Assembly (NCBI GenBank): GCA_022316685.1
Contig: JAKJHU010000075.1
Coordinates: forward strand, 1,860,001-1,924,000
Length of the DNA stretch: 64,000 nt
DNA from: Progne subis subis
Taxonomy: Eukaryota > Chordata > Aves > Passeriformes > Hirundinidae
Reading direction: 5' to 3'
The position numbers were made by a program, and so were the translations under genes. Numbering within the stretch: the first letter of the stretch is position 1; every line of letters starts with the position of its first letter. The notes beneath the pieces were generated by a model, which saw only the letters and a list, made by a program, of their open reading frames with translations, was not told the DNA's origin and made no database searches. Below are positions 26,485 to 38,400 of this stretch, one piece after another.

Positions 26485-29400
26485 TACTCTGGCTCAGAAG
26501 CAATGAATGCTCTAGCAGTCCTGTCACCTTCCAAAACTGAGCAAAAGGACATAAGGAATTACAGCAGAAAGAAATTTAGAGATGCCACATTTGCAAACAT
26601 GGAGACAAACTTCAGAGATTACATTCATGACTTCATACAGCTTCCACAAAATTAATCCAAAATTTTGCAGTTCCACACAAAATGGGTCTGAGGAGAGGTG
26701 GTAGCTACATTCAACACTGAAGTTAAATTGCATTCAGTGTGAGTGCGTTGTCATGCAAAACATGCTCATCACATTATTTTAGAGAGATGTAAGCTTACTG
26801 TTCAGAAAGGAGGAAAAGAAAATAAGCTTCAAGCCCCAGGAGAACACAGTGGCAAGAACCTGCAAAGGTGTTACATTATTATCAATACTGAGAAGTCTAC
26901 TAAGCTGCTTGCTATCTGTCTGTGCATGATGTAATAATATATCCAGAATACAGCTGGTTTGGAAATGAGGCCCATAGGATTATACAAAGATAATATATCA
27001 CTGAAAGGAACTCATCATTTATAACCAAACATCACAAAGTGAGAGACACAGAACAGTTTTAAACCACCTGAAAACACAATTGACTTAATTACTATTTTCA
27101 TTCTAGGTAACAAACCAGCTAACATCAAAAACATTTAACTCTCAGATATCTTCAAACCCAAAGCTCCCCCACCCCCATAATACAATGCCAATTACCCAAG
27201 TTGCACAAGAAAACAGAACCATGTAAGTTCACACCACATTCCCCACCCCAGCATGGCACATTACAGCTTTCACTGTCACACCAGCCACTTAACCCGAGCT
27301 GCAAAGGAAGTGTAATTAAGAGTCTTATGCTATTGCTACAAAGTGGTATTCAGTAAGGGTGAGTCTAGTACAGGAGTCTAACATGAGCCTTTTCCACTGC
27401 ACTTGTTTTCAGTAGTTCTGTATCTAAATGTTCTTATATCTAAATGGCAGGAAGAAGAAAACCAATGTATGCTTCTAGCTGAAAAGGAATTGCTTCATTA
27501 CATAAACCAGTCCTTCACATTTCTAAGAAGTTCTTATTTAGCAGAGGGCTCTCATACCCAGAGGGGTTCTGTGTGGAGAGACAAGAGGCTGAGCACTCGT
27601 CAGTGAATGCAGGAGGAGCTCTGCCCTGTGTCTTGTACTTTCCCAGTGGCAATAGCCAGCATCACCCCCAGTGGGGGTGGGAAAAATGGATCTCCATACT
27701 GGCATGAAGTATTTTCCAACTAAATGGCAAGTCCATCTCTCAGTTTCCTTCTGGGTCCATTAGCTTGGGGGATACAAACTCAAGACTGAAATGTAAAGGT
27801 CATGTAAAGACTAAGCTGGGCAAAAAACTCCCAGGTCTCATCCCCAGCCTGGACACCTCCAGTCCCCTAAACAATAATACAACAGGCTATTCTAAGAAAC
27901 CAGAAAGAGGGAACAGTAACGTGAGCTCTTACATAAACGTTAAACCATATACACACATTAACAGGAGCCTGCCAGTGGAGTCTGTGAGCATTTACAAAAA
28001 TGAATCATTATGTATAGATGCCTATCAGAAGAATAACATTTTTGGTTGCCATAAAAAACAACACCAAGTCACTTTCTTAATCTTCCCCATACTCAAGATT
28101 TGACTAAATCTGTATAGAGATAGAATTATCTGATCAAATGTTGTGCCTCAATAAACGAAAGAGACTTCAATAAACTCATTGTGTTGGATTTTTATCAGTC
28201 TGATTTACAGTTTCTTGAGAACACTTCAGGCCAACCCAAACAGTGCCACGAGACGCTCCAACTTCAAAATCCCAGACTAGATAAGTTTTGCAAAAATGCA
28301 TTAGCCAACATTTAAAAATGTATCATTTGTTAAAGATCTAACCTCTGTGCAAAAGTTTCACCATAAAACATAAGCATGGTTATGTAACCAAAGATATGTC
28401 CTGCACTAACTCACTGGCAAAGGAGAGCAAATGGAGTGGCTGTTTCTGATTTAATTGAAATTCCTTCTCAAGAACTACAAGCTACACTGGAAAAAGGCCT
28501 TCATACCTGAGTATGACTCCTCTGTAGAAATCCTCACCCTACAAAAACAAACACACTCAAAATCAAGGCCACAGTTTTGCAGTCCCTTTAAAGTGACCGC
28601 ATGCAGATGCTCTGCCAGAAGAGGCAGTCTCCTTCTTAGACACTTTGAGCTTTGTCTTCCTGCTCTTTTCAGCATACTAGCAGTAGGAATTGTACAGTGC
28701 CACAGAAAAATGCATCAAGGACCTGACCTGGCTTGAAACAGATAATTATGTGGCTTAAAGCAATTGGAAAATACTGCCTTTGCATATGACAGAATCCTGT
28801 TTATAGGCACAGCTCTTGCCAGTGCTTTTTAAGCTATGTTAAACTATGTTTTCATTGTGTATTTGTCTGGCACCTGGCACACTGGGTTCCAAAAGCACTT
28901 CTGCAATAGTCCACAAAAAAGGGTAGTTTCTTCTATCCAGTATAGTTCTGCTCAAGACAACACGATGCTATGAAGTTAGAATGGGGTGCATAGGGCACGA
29001 CTGTTGGAAATTTGGAAAAAAACTGAGGTCTAATGTCACATTCTAATCCATATTGATAAGCACTAACTAATGCATGATAGGTGTCTTCCATAATTTCAGA
29101 AATTATAAAGGTTCAAAGGCATCAGTTCCTCTAAGAGGTGGCAGCTGGAAGCCAAGTGGGTTATGCTGGGCTATCTCAAATCTCACTAGATGCCTGTGTT
29201 TAGCCAACTGTTTAGCCTACCAAGTTTAGCCAGCTTAGAATTAAACCTGAGTTCTCTGTGGACTACAGCTTGACTCAAGACTTCACCTGCACACAGACGT
29301 CTCCCTTCTGGTAGTTATCTGAATCCTCATCTGAGTTCCATATGTTTTTTTTTCACAGGGTCCAGGACCACTTAAGCTCTTAAATTTGCTTTACTATTGC

Positions 29401-29855
29401 AATACGCAGGAGACACTGACAACACAACACCACAATTTGGACATGCAATACCAGGGCAATCATTTTACCAGTGGTCCATTTTTCTGATGAGTTCTCTATC
29501 TGCTATCACTACTGAGTCAGTACAGCACACACTATCCATCAGATAGTGACACATGAAGCATATTCCAAAGATGCTAAAGAAGAGCTTTATGAAACTTAGA
29601 AATCTTTAAAGACAAATGCAGAGAATAAAGAACCATGGTGGCTGTACCCTAACAGTCAGGCCATGAAGATGCACAGCATATAAGCCACTACAAAGAAGTA
29701 GAGCTGTCCATTACCTTGGTCTGAAGAGACAGATGATGGCAACTAGTATCCAAAAAGCACTACTGAAGCAAACAGTCCTAAAACCGAAGCATGTGTTAAG
29801 ATGAAAAGAATAATGAATACTGAATGACGAGAGAATGCTTTCTCTCGCTCAAGGG

Positions 29856-29875
29856 AAAAAAAAAAAAAAAAAAAA
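29856..29875. repeat. A20 homopolymer
   Basis: Run of 20 A bases in the large intron, just upstream of the GATA-motif group. Confidence 0.95.
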
Positions 29876-29953
29876 GACAACTGAAGGTACAAAACTAGCA
29901 AGACATTTCACAAAGTATAAACCAGAGCACATCACTGGTACACTACAACCTGT

Positions 29954-30153
29954 TTATCATGGTGCAAGTCTTGGTTTTCAACGGTCTCTGAAAGCCTGTT
30001 AAGATTATCTGCGCTTCAATGGCAGCTATCTGTTTAGTCAGTCACACTAAACAGAGCTTAGTTGTTGCACCCAATGTGATAAAGCAAAGTGTCATTCTAC
30101 CTTAACAACCCTTGCATTATCACCTGGCTTTATCACAGAATGAAATATGATAA
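29954..30153. promoter_or_regulatory. Candidate GATA-motif enhancer cluster
   Basis: Seven matches to WGATAR fall within 200 bases, on both strands: 29954-29959, 30005-30010, 30026-30031, 30077-30082, 30117-30122, 30130-30135 and 30148-30153. Fewer than one would be expected by chance at this length. An E-box CACCTG at 30121-30126 overlaps one GATA site and lies 3 bases from the next, resembling GATA/E-box composite elements. Enhancer activity is inference; only the motifs are seen. Confidence 0.35.
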
Positions 30154-33100
30154 CAGACACTGCTTGCCAGTCCATTGATCCCACTAGAATTTCTCTCCTG
30201 TCCTGACTGCATGGCAACATACACGCTGCAATGTGTTTTCATCTCTCATTCTGTCTCTCTAAAAATGTTACCGCTTTCCCCATGAAAATCATAAATAAAT
30301 AAATAACAAAGAACATATCCACTCTAATTCTGCATTAAAAAAACAAAGTTATGTTGATGGATGAATGTAGGCCAGTCACAGGTAACAGCAAAAGACATAG
30401 GCCCATAACAGAAACAAAATCTGATGAAAATTATATTTCTTACAGCAGCACAAGGGTCTTTATGCAGAAGGGAAAAATCTGGTGGGAAAAGGCAGAGAGG
30501 GATGCTTTCCTTTCCTTAGTTCAGAAAACAAAAGCCCCTCCTCCACTCTGCTGCACATCAAAAATAAATGATAGAAGGTATTTTTTATGGCTATATTCTT
30601 ATTGCTTTATCTATTGCATGCCTCTCCTAGCACACAGGGGATTACCTGCATAGAATTAAAATTACTTAAACTCAAGTGAACCAGTTAATGTGTTCAGTAC
30701 TTACACACTGAATTCAATCATCAGAATATCCCAACAGTATAACGAGAACCATCATATTACACAAATGGCAACCATTGCAGAGACAAAAGACAGTATTTTC
30801 CAACACTGCTATCAAGGAAATCACAGTCACATAAAAAAAAAGCTCAAAGAAGAATAATTGTTTTGTCAATTTACTAAAAAATCCCCTACATTCCAGTTGC
30901 CACTCCTTTTATTTATTTTTTTTTCATTTAGACTTTTTTGTCCTGATAATACTGTTGCTATTTTCTTGTTGCTATTACTACTGAAAACAGCTGCATGCAG
31001 CTGAATGAGAAATAGGTAACAGAAAACAAGCTATAAAATGAAATACTTTGAGAATAACAACTAGGTCACCTGGGATTCTCAGGCATTCTCTCACCAAAAA
31101 GAACACATAGCTAGCTCATCTCTAAAAGAAAAAAAATCCTAAACCAGTTATTTTAATTAATTAGCATGCACATGCACACATTTCAACAGCCATATTTTCA
31201 CTCTGAGCCACACTCACCGCTTGCTTCTAATAGTCACATCCAATTCTCTTACACTCCCAGCTAATAGCTCCTGCTGCTGTGGAAAAGCTCTTCGTGCAAG
31301 CCTATACTCACAGTAACAGGCTTGCCAGGCAAATAACAAGATGAAAAGCTCTCGCACCACCCATAGCCGAGAGGAGCCCCGAGCCTGGCACCCTGAGCCA
31401 CAACAACGGCACTGCAGCCCTCAGTTCAGAAAACAAGTATTTTCGAAAGGCACTGCCTTCTAATTCCAGTGTACGTGATGCCAACTGTGAAAACAAAAGC
31501 TGCTAAAAACAGCGCGTGTGTGCGAGCATATGCACACAGAGCATCTTAGCTGGAATTAACTCACGTTTTCCCCCTATTCTCCCAACCCATGAGCGAACAG
31601 AGCAGTCCACTGCACTAAGCAAAATAAAATTCTGTACCGAGCATTGCAACATTGCTGATTTGCTACTGTATCTTCTGCTGATAGAGGCAGAAGATGCAGC
31701 CTGTGCTCAAAGACCTGAAGAACAAAAGAAATACTGTATGAATTAATACTGCAAATTTCTGTTCAGAACTGACAAAAAATGGTACATAAGGTACACACCT
31801 CTAGCCATTTCTTTCATGCTTTAAGACTAAAGAGAAGGCAATCTTACCAGGATTTACAGCTTTTTACCCATATTCACTGGATATGTGAGCTTTGCATCCT
31901 TGCAAATATGCCAGCCAGTTTGAAAGCCTTGCAGAACTGAATCTGTCTCAACCTCTGCGTCTCATTTACTGTAACACAGAGGATTTTCAAAGCCATGCCT
32001 CACAACAGCTGGCTTGTTTTTGCCTGCTTCCTATGATTGACAAGTTCATACAAGCTCTGTCAACTTTAACCTTGATAAGTGAAGGCTTAGTCTGTATTGT
32101 ATGTTACATCACCAGAAACTTCTGACCTCAGGGAAAAGATCTCAGAGACTTCAAAGCTTTTCCTTTTCCCCACCCCCGCTCCCACCCTCTGGATTTGCTT
32201 ATTTAAAAAAAAAAAAAAAATAACAAAACCCCCCCAAAACTTTAAAAAGTCCTTTAATTTTTTAAGGGTTTTCATTTGTGAAAATCATGATGCATATTTC
32301 CACAACTATAGCTCTGTAAGTTTTATCTCTTTACAATGATTTTAAAAGGTTCAGTGTGTTACTAGGTTCTTCTCTGAACAACATTTAAATAACCAAGTCT
32401 TTAATTTTAGAGGAGAGTCTTCAGCAACAGCCCTCCAGCCTGAATTTTTCTGCATGCATTGTGTGCACAGGCGCCCTCTCTTGCAGAAGATTTTGCAGGG
32501 AAAAAACTGAATGCTTTCATGCTGCATGAGCACATTGCCACCCCCACGTTCCATCTTTAGAAGGCATCTCACTCAGAGCAAAGCTCAAGCTCCTTTCAGT
32601 TTTTCTACAAGAACACATTAAAGACTTAATAGAGGAGTTGTGGAAAAGTCTAAATATGTATTAAAATATAATTTTAAAGATGATTACTTTAAGAGGAAAA
32701 TGTTATTTAAACTGCATACAAAATCACAGAGCAGTTAAGATACCTCTCCTAAAATTTTTCTGTCTCCCAAAGCTGCCTATTTGATTTCAATAGAGAGAAT
32801 GATTTCAAGAAAAAACACCAGTTTACATAATACAATACAAGTGGTTAACAGACTGCAGCAAGTGTGGCTGGCCCATGTAGAGAAAAATGAAAGCTACAGC
32901 TGCCATATTACTTTTTAGCACAAAACTTCACTCACATTTACTGATATAAACAATCTCCTGCGTGACAGCAAACCATAGCCATGTTGCCTAAGGGCTTACA
33001 GCAGAAAGTGAACATTTCACAGGCTAGCTTTTAGTACCAGAACACCATAAAGCCACTCTATGTATCAGAAATGTATTAATTGCTGCACTGAGGAGACAAA

Positions 33101-35260
33101 TCAGTCACCTATTTCCAATTATGCTTTTCATCAAGTAACTTAAGGGAAAGTAAAATCTCCACTGCATCAGTACATGATGATTTTATGACTATAACCACTG
33201 GAGACTATATCTTATATTAGCTCTAAATCTCCATACTCAACTGTTATCATTCACAGGGCTACATGAAGATAGCTGAATTTCAAGCAGTGCAATCAAAATG
33301 CATGTCTTTAGATGGTTTTCATTCTAATCCTCTTTCCAGGGAAAGCAGTAAAATCAAACCAGAATATAAACATCAACTAACACGTACAAATTTATCACTG
33401 TTTCTCTCTCCACCAACACTTGTGTGTTGCTGTTTCACTCACTCCCAATTGCAGAATCATTTGGACTTCTTCCAGCTACTCATGCTTAGTAACACTTACC
33501 TTTAGGGACAGGGGAGGAAACTTTCAGTAAGAAGCTGCTACCCTCCAACACCTCCTTTTATCAGCCCATGATGGCCTCACATACCCCTAGCTGTCACTGC
33601 ACGCACAGTGAGGAGAACAGATGCCAGGAGCAATTAAAGCAAAAATAACTCTAGTTGGTAGCAAGAAGCTGCAAGCAGAAAAAATGGGATATATGAGATG
33701 GGATAGCCACCCTCAAGTTTAGAAACGGGTTCAAAGTTCACCTGATAAAGGCAGAGGGAGAGTCCACGTTTTCAAGGGTGTGGAGAATGCACAAATTGGA
33801 TGGGGGAGAAACAGGGCTGTATTAGTGTAGTGTAAAACAACCACAGGTTTTGGAGGCAGTCCAGCACCCATTTAATGAGATCCAGCAGCTGCTGGTGAGC
33901 CCGAGAGGAGCATCTCACCGAACTGCAGGACGCACACCTGACAGCCGCCAGCTGAGTGCTGCCAGGAGAGTGAGGAATAGGGAGGCAGTGGCAGGAGCCT
34001 GCAAGTTTTAACAATTTCATTTAGCCACAACCAACCCCCAAATCCCAAAATAATGCGTTTGTGATGCTTATGAAGATGCCCACACATCTCTCAGCTCAAC
34101 CAGCCTGAAAGTTTTAAAATGGACAAGAGGAAGAAAAAGACTACAAGTGGACAATTTATCATGCAACTTCTGCCTTGACCCTGAGGTATGAGAAGACTCT
34201 GGTTAAAATCTTTGCTATTTGAAAAGCTACCCTGTGCCAGTGGCCATATACATTTAGATAAATCTTTTTTGAAAGATTAAGAATCCACACAGCGGTATTC
34301 TATTTTGAAAGGGCATTTACATACACGAGACGAATATTTTTTGAAAGAAGAAGCCAGATGATATAATGCTAAGAGATAACATGCAACTGAAGACAAAATA
34401 TACAAAACTCAGAGCAAATGCGTAACACCTACCAAAACACCCAACCACCATTCTTCCTTCCCTCTCTCTGTCCCCTTCAAAGGTAGAATTAAACAGCAAT
34501 TAAAAAGGAACATCCACCAGAGAACTTAAGTCCTACTCAAATGAGGAAAGTCCAGAACTAATCTTGCAAAGCAGATGTATAAGCAAAATATGGTTAATGA
34601 AGAAAATTTTAAATGAAAAGCTGAGGTACAAATCCTTAAGGGTGTTAGGACAAAAAGGAAAAAACAAGCAAACAAACCAACTCAAACGGGCTGCAGCAAA
34701 AAAATTGATGCATTCTCATCTTCACAACTCCACAAACAAAGAACAGACTTTGCAAGAACTATTCTCAGATGCTGCACACCATTAAAAGTGGGTAGTCATA
34801 AGCTACCTAGGCCATATGACAATCACTTGAAACTTCCACAGGGAATTGCTGTACTGGGATCTATGATGCAGAGCTACCCATTCCTCTGACATTTGGACAG
34901 CTGCTTGAGCACAGTGACACACCCAGTGTTGGAGGGAAGGTGTTAGGGTGCTGAAGAGAAAGAATGAGAGGAGAGCAAGAATAAAAAAAAGCTCATTATG
35001 AATCTGGAGAACTTCAGAGTCGTAAATTTAACATCTGAAATAAGCAAAAAAGTAGAAATTTCATCAGGATATTCAGCAGCTGCACTAATGAGTAAAAATG
35101 ACAAAGAATAATTTGGGCATGCGTAGAAAAGATGTATCTCAGATGCACTACCAGTCTTAGAAAGAGTCACTATACAAGAGTGATCTGGATGACAGAGACT
35201 TTGGATTTTTAGATGAGTTAGAAAATTAAATTTTATCTCACCTCTTAAAAATTTGGCTCC

Positions 35261-35977
35261 TGTCTTGGGTTGCAATATATAACCAAAAGCATGTATTCTA
35301 TTCCCAATCTGTTGAAACCAGTTGAAGAGGTGTTTTTTTTCTTTATCTCATAACTTTGGAGGGGAGGGGGCAGGTGCCTTCTGTTAATGGGCCAGCTGTT
35401 AAAACCAGGTGGAGCAATGTTCCTTATCTCTTCCACAGCCTGTCCTCCCCTCCAGGGGGATATCTTCTGTTAATGGGCCATTAAGGCTCACCACATGACT
35501 GATACAATTACATCATTCCATTGTGAGATGCTCCACCCAGTGGGAAGAGCCAAGCAATCCTACCTAGATAAAAACTGAATTCAGAACACAATGGCAGCCA
35601 GTTTTCCACTGTATTCCCAGAGGAAAGACCAGACCCATCTTGCTACCACTGGACCCTTCTACAGTATCATCTCTAGTCCAGCAGAACCACATCTGTTACT
35701 CCTAGAAAGACTTATTTGGACTACTCCCAACACCCTGACCAGGGTGTCAGGTCCTATTCTGAGTCTGTCAGTGTTTCCAGGACTTCTTTGATTGTTTGCT
35801 TTACCACATTTGTGTTTTTAACATTCCTAGTAAAGAACTGTTATTCCTATTCCCAAATCTTTGCCTGAAGGCCATTAATTGCAAAATTATAATCTGGAGA
35901 GGGGGGGTTTGCATTCTCCATTCCAAGGGAAACTCCAGCTTTCCCTGGCAGATGCCTGTCTTTTCCAAACCAAGACA
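35261..35977. mobile_element. Solo LTR of an endogenous retrovirus
   Basis: The 717-bp element begins TGTCTTGG and ends CCAAGACA, a perfect 8-bp terminal inverted repeat with the TG…CA ends of retroviral LTRs. It is flanked on both sides by the identical 5-bp target duplication GCTCC (35256-35260 and 35978-35982). An internal direct motif CTTCTGTTAATGGGCCA occurs twice (near 35380 and 35467). On the plus strand there is an AGATAAAA TATA-like box near 35566 and an AGTAAA possible poly(A) signal near 35830, so the LTR is probably in plus orientation. No internal viral genes are present, so it is the product of LTR-LTR recombination. A 5-bp duplication is typical of class III (ERVL-like) elements; assignment is otherwise unproven. 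Confidence 0.9.
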
Positions 35978-36828
35978 GCTCCCATGAACAGAGTCCTCAC
36001 TTGTCTTAAAATATCATTCACATCAGAACTCATCAGATATAGATGATTCACCAAAGAGGTGAAAAACTAGATGGCAGCAGTTGGTGCTCTGATGAAATTA
36101 TTCAGACTTAATAAATGCAAAGTAATCCACAGGAGAGATTTTCCTGTACTTCACCAACATATACAATGATGTACAACAGAAATTACTGCTATGCAAGAAG
36201 GAAAAGCTGAATTTCACAGACTGTTCTATGAACATACAATCTTCGTACTTCACAGCAGTGAAAAAATAAACAAATGCCCCAAAATAAAACAAAGCTCAAA
36301 GACAGACCAGCAGAGGCTTGACAAGATACCCAGCTGCATGGGTCCGAGTTTGCCCTGGTTTTCTGTTCCCTCACAAGCATCTGCTACTGGCTTACATAGA
36401 GAAAAATACCTTTGGCCGGCTTTTAAGTATCAATATCCATCAGCTACCAGTGATTCAAGGTTCCACTGTCTCAGATGGTGTGATACTTAGATAACTGTTA
36501 TTAGTCAGCCACAAACACTGGTACACTGAAAAGACAAAATGGTTCATGGCAATGAAACTTGTACTAATTACAAGTACTCACAGAAACCTAAGGAAGATGA
36601 AAGGTTACAGGGGATTTCTCATGTATAAATAGAAGCTGTTAGACTCACTCTCCTCTATATGCACAGGAAGAGCTACAGTAGGTTTTTCCATTTTCAGACA
36701 AAATACAAACTTTTTAACAGCCCAGACTGTACTGTGTCATTGCTATATGACACACACAATGACACCACTGGCATAAAAACTGGTGTGAGAAATGCCTTAA
36801 TAATCTGTATCTCATAATAAAGGAATGC

Positions 36829-36962
36829 TAGGGACACAGACCTGCTGGAGCAACTCCAGAGGAGTGCCAGGGAGATGATGAGAAGGATGGAAAAGCTCTC
36901 TTGTGAAGACAGGATGAGAGAGCTGGAATTGTTCAGCCTGGAAAAGAGAAAGCTCTGTGGAG
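36829..36962 (+). mobile_element. CR1 LINE fragment, internal piece
   Basis: It reads in CR1 sense orientation: GGACACAGACCTGCTGGAGC, then CAGAGGAGTGCCAGGGAGAT and GAGCTGGAATTGTTCAGCCT. The same portion of CR1 recurs at about 37530-37620 in the following element. This is therefore a separate insertion, not part of the same copy. Confidence 0.85.
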
Positions 36963-37197
36963 CTTGTTAACACATGCATGAAATGTTTGCCAAAGTAATT
37001 TTTCCACTGATTTCTAAGGAAGCAGTTGCACAAGACCATACTATTTCTTCCTCACACGAAAAAGGGTGAAAACATTTTGCTTACATAGCTCTGGCAATGT
37101 CTTGGTAAGTCCTTCAATGCCTGAGAAACACTTGTCCTGCAATGTTCAGTCAGGAAAAGCAACTCACAGTTTAACTGCTTAACTGCAACAATAAATG

Positions 37198-37978
37198 AGT
37201 AACCTCAGGAAGGTCAACAAGGCCAAGTTCCAGGTTCTGCCCCTGGGTCAGGGCAATCCTAAGCAGAAGTTCAGGCTGAGAACAGACCAAGACCTGCCTT
37301 GGGAAGAAAGACTTTGAGATGTTTGTGGACAAAAAGCCCAATAATGACTTGGCAGTGCGTACTCCCAGCTCAGAGAACCAAATGGCTACATCAAACGCAG
37401 TCTGGCCAGCAGGTTAAGGGAGGGGATTCTCCCCCTCTATACCGCTTTTGTGAAACCCCACCTTGATTACTGCATTCAGCTCTAGGATTCCCAAAAGAAG
37501 AAAAATGTGTTCCTGTTGCAATGTGTCCAGAGGAGGGCTACTACTATGATCACACAAGTGGAACATCTCATTAAGGACAGGCTGAGAGAGTTGGGGCTGT
37601 TCAGCCTGGAGAAGAAAAGGGCCCAGGAAGACCATACAGCACCTTCCAGTACCTAAAGGAGGCTACAAGAAAACCAGAGAGTGACTTTTCACAAAAGCAT
37701 CTAGTGATAGGACAAGGGGGAATGGCCTTAAGATGGAGGAAGGCAGGTTTTGATTATACATTAGGAAGAAATTCCTTACTGTGAGGGTGGTGAGGCACTG
37801 GAAAAGCTATCCAGAAAAGCTGTGGAGTTCCCAAGCCTGGAGGTGTCAATGACCAGGCTGGATGGGGCTCTGAGTAACCTGGTCTAGTGGAAAGTTCCCT
37901 GGCCATGGCAGGAGGATTGGAACTAGATGATTTTTAAGGTTCCTTGCACAGCTAACCATTATAGGATTCTGTGATTCT
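37198..37978 (+). mobile_element. CR1 LINE fragment with 3' end
   Basis: Sense-orientation CR1 with recognisable order: TCAACAAGGCCAAGTTCCAG, GTCTGGCCAGCAGGTTAAGG, CCCCACCTTGATTACTGCAT, GAGAGAGTTGGGGCTGTTCA, and GGAAGAAATTCCTTACTGTG, ending GGATTCTGTGATTCT, the typical CR1 tail. It is 5'-truncated and diverged. It lies in the opposite direction to SHROOM2, unlike the other CR1 copies in the window. Confidence 0.93.
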
Positions 37979-38370
37979 TTATAAAGAAGTTTAAAATAGC
38001 TACGCAACACAATGCTGACAACAAAAGTTCTCATTAACTATTTAAGGAAATGGCCCTTTTGCTACATACAAAAACCCCCAAGCTTTCAAGCCTTGTATTT
38101 CAGTAGCCCAGTTCCTAGTTAAGCTGATCCTAACACTGTGTATTTCCAGTTAATTTACACTAATTTAGATGGTGACTAATTAACACCATCTACCGTTGTA
38201 AATATGAGAAACTAATTTGTCCAAATGTGTATTGGGGATTGTTGGTGTTTTTTCCCCCCACTGTTAATTAGTCCTCATAGATATATAAACCCCAACCCCT
38301 ATAATGGTCACAAATCAGAAAAAGCTAAGAGAAATAACTATCTATATACCCAAGTCTGTTTTATGTCTGT

Positions 38371-38400
38371 GTATATATACATACACACACACACACACAA
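38371..38400. repeat. (TA)n(CA)n microsatellite
   Basis: Short GTATATATAC stretch passing into about nine CA units. Confidence 0.93.

Noticed and set aside
31308..31496. Minus-strand frame with a signal-peptide-like stretch (FHLVICLASLLL)
   Set aside because: Stops immediately after the hydrophobic run, with no splice donor or homology supporting an exon.
33497..33565. Possible small SHROOM2 exon with a strong AAAG|GTAAGTG donor on the minus strand, which could supply the 3n+1 length needed at 24.26 kb
   Set aside because: The only phase-compatible acceptor (TGATAAAAG) has no pyrimidine tract, and the 18 or so encoded residues do not resemble SHROOM2. Kept only as a thing to test with transcripts.
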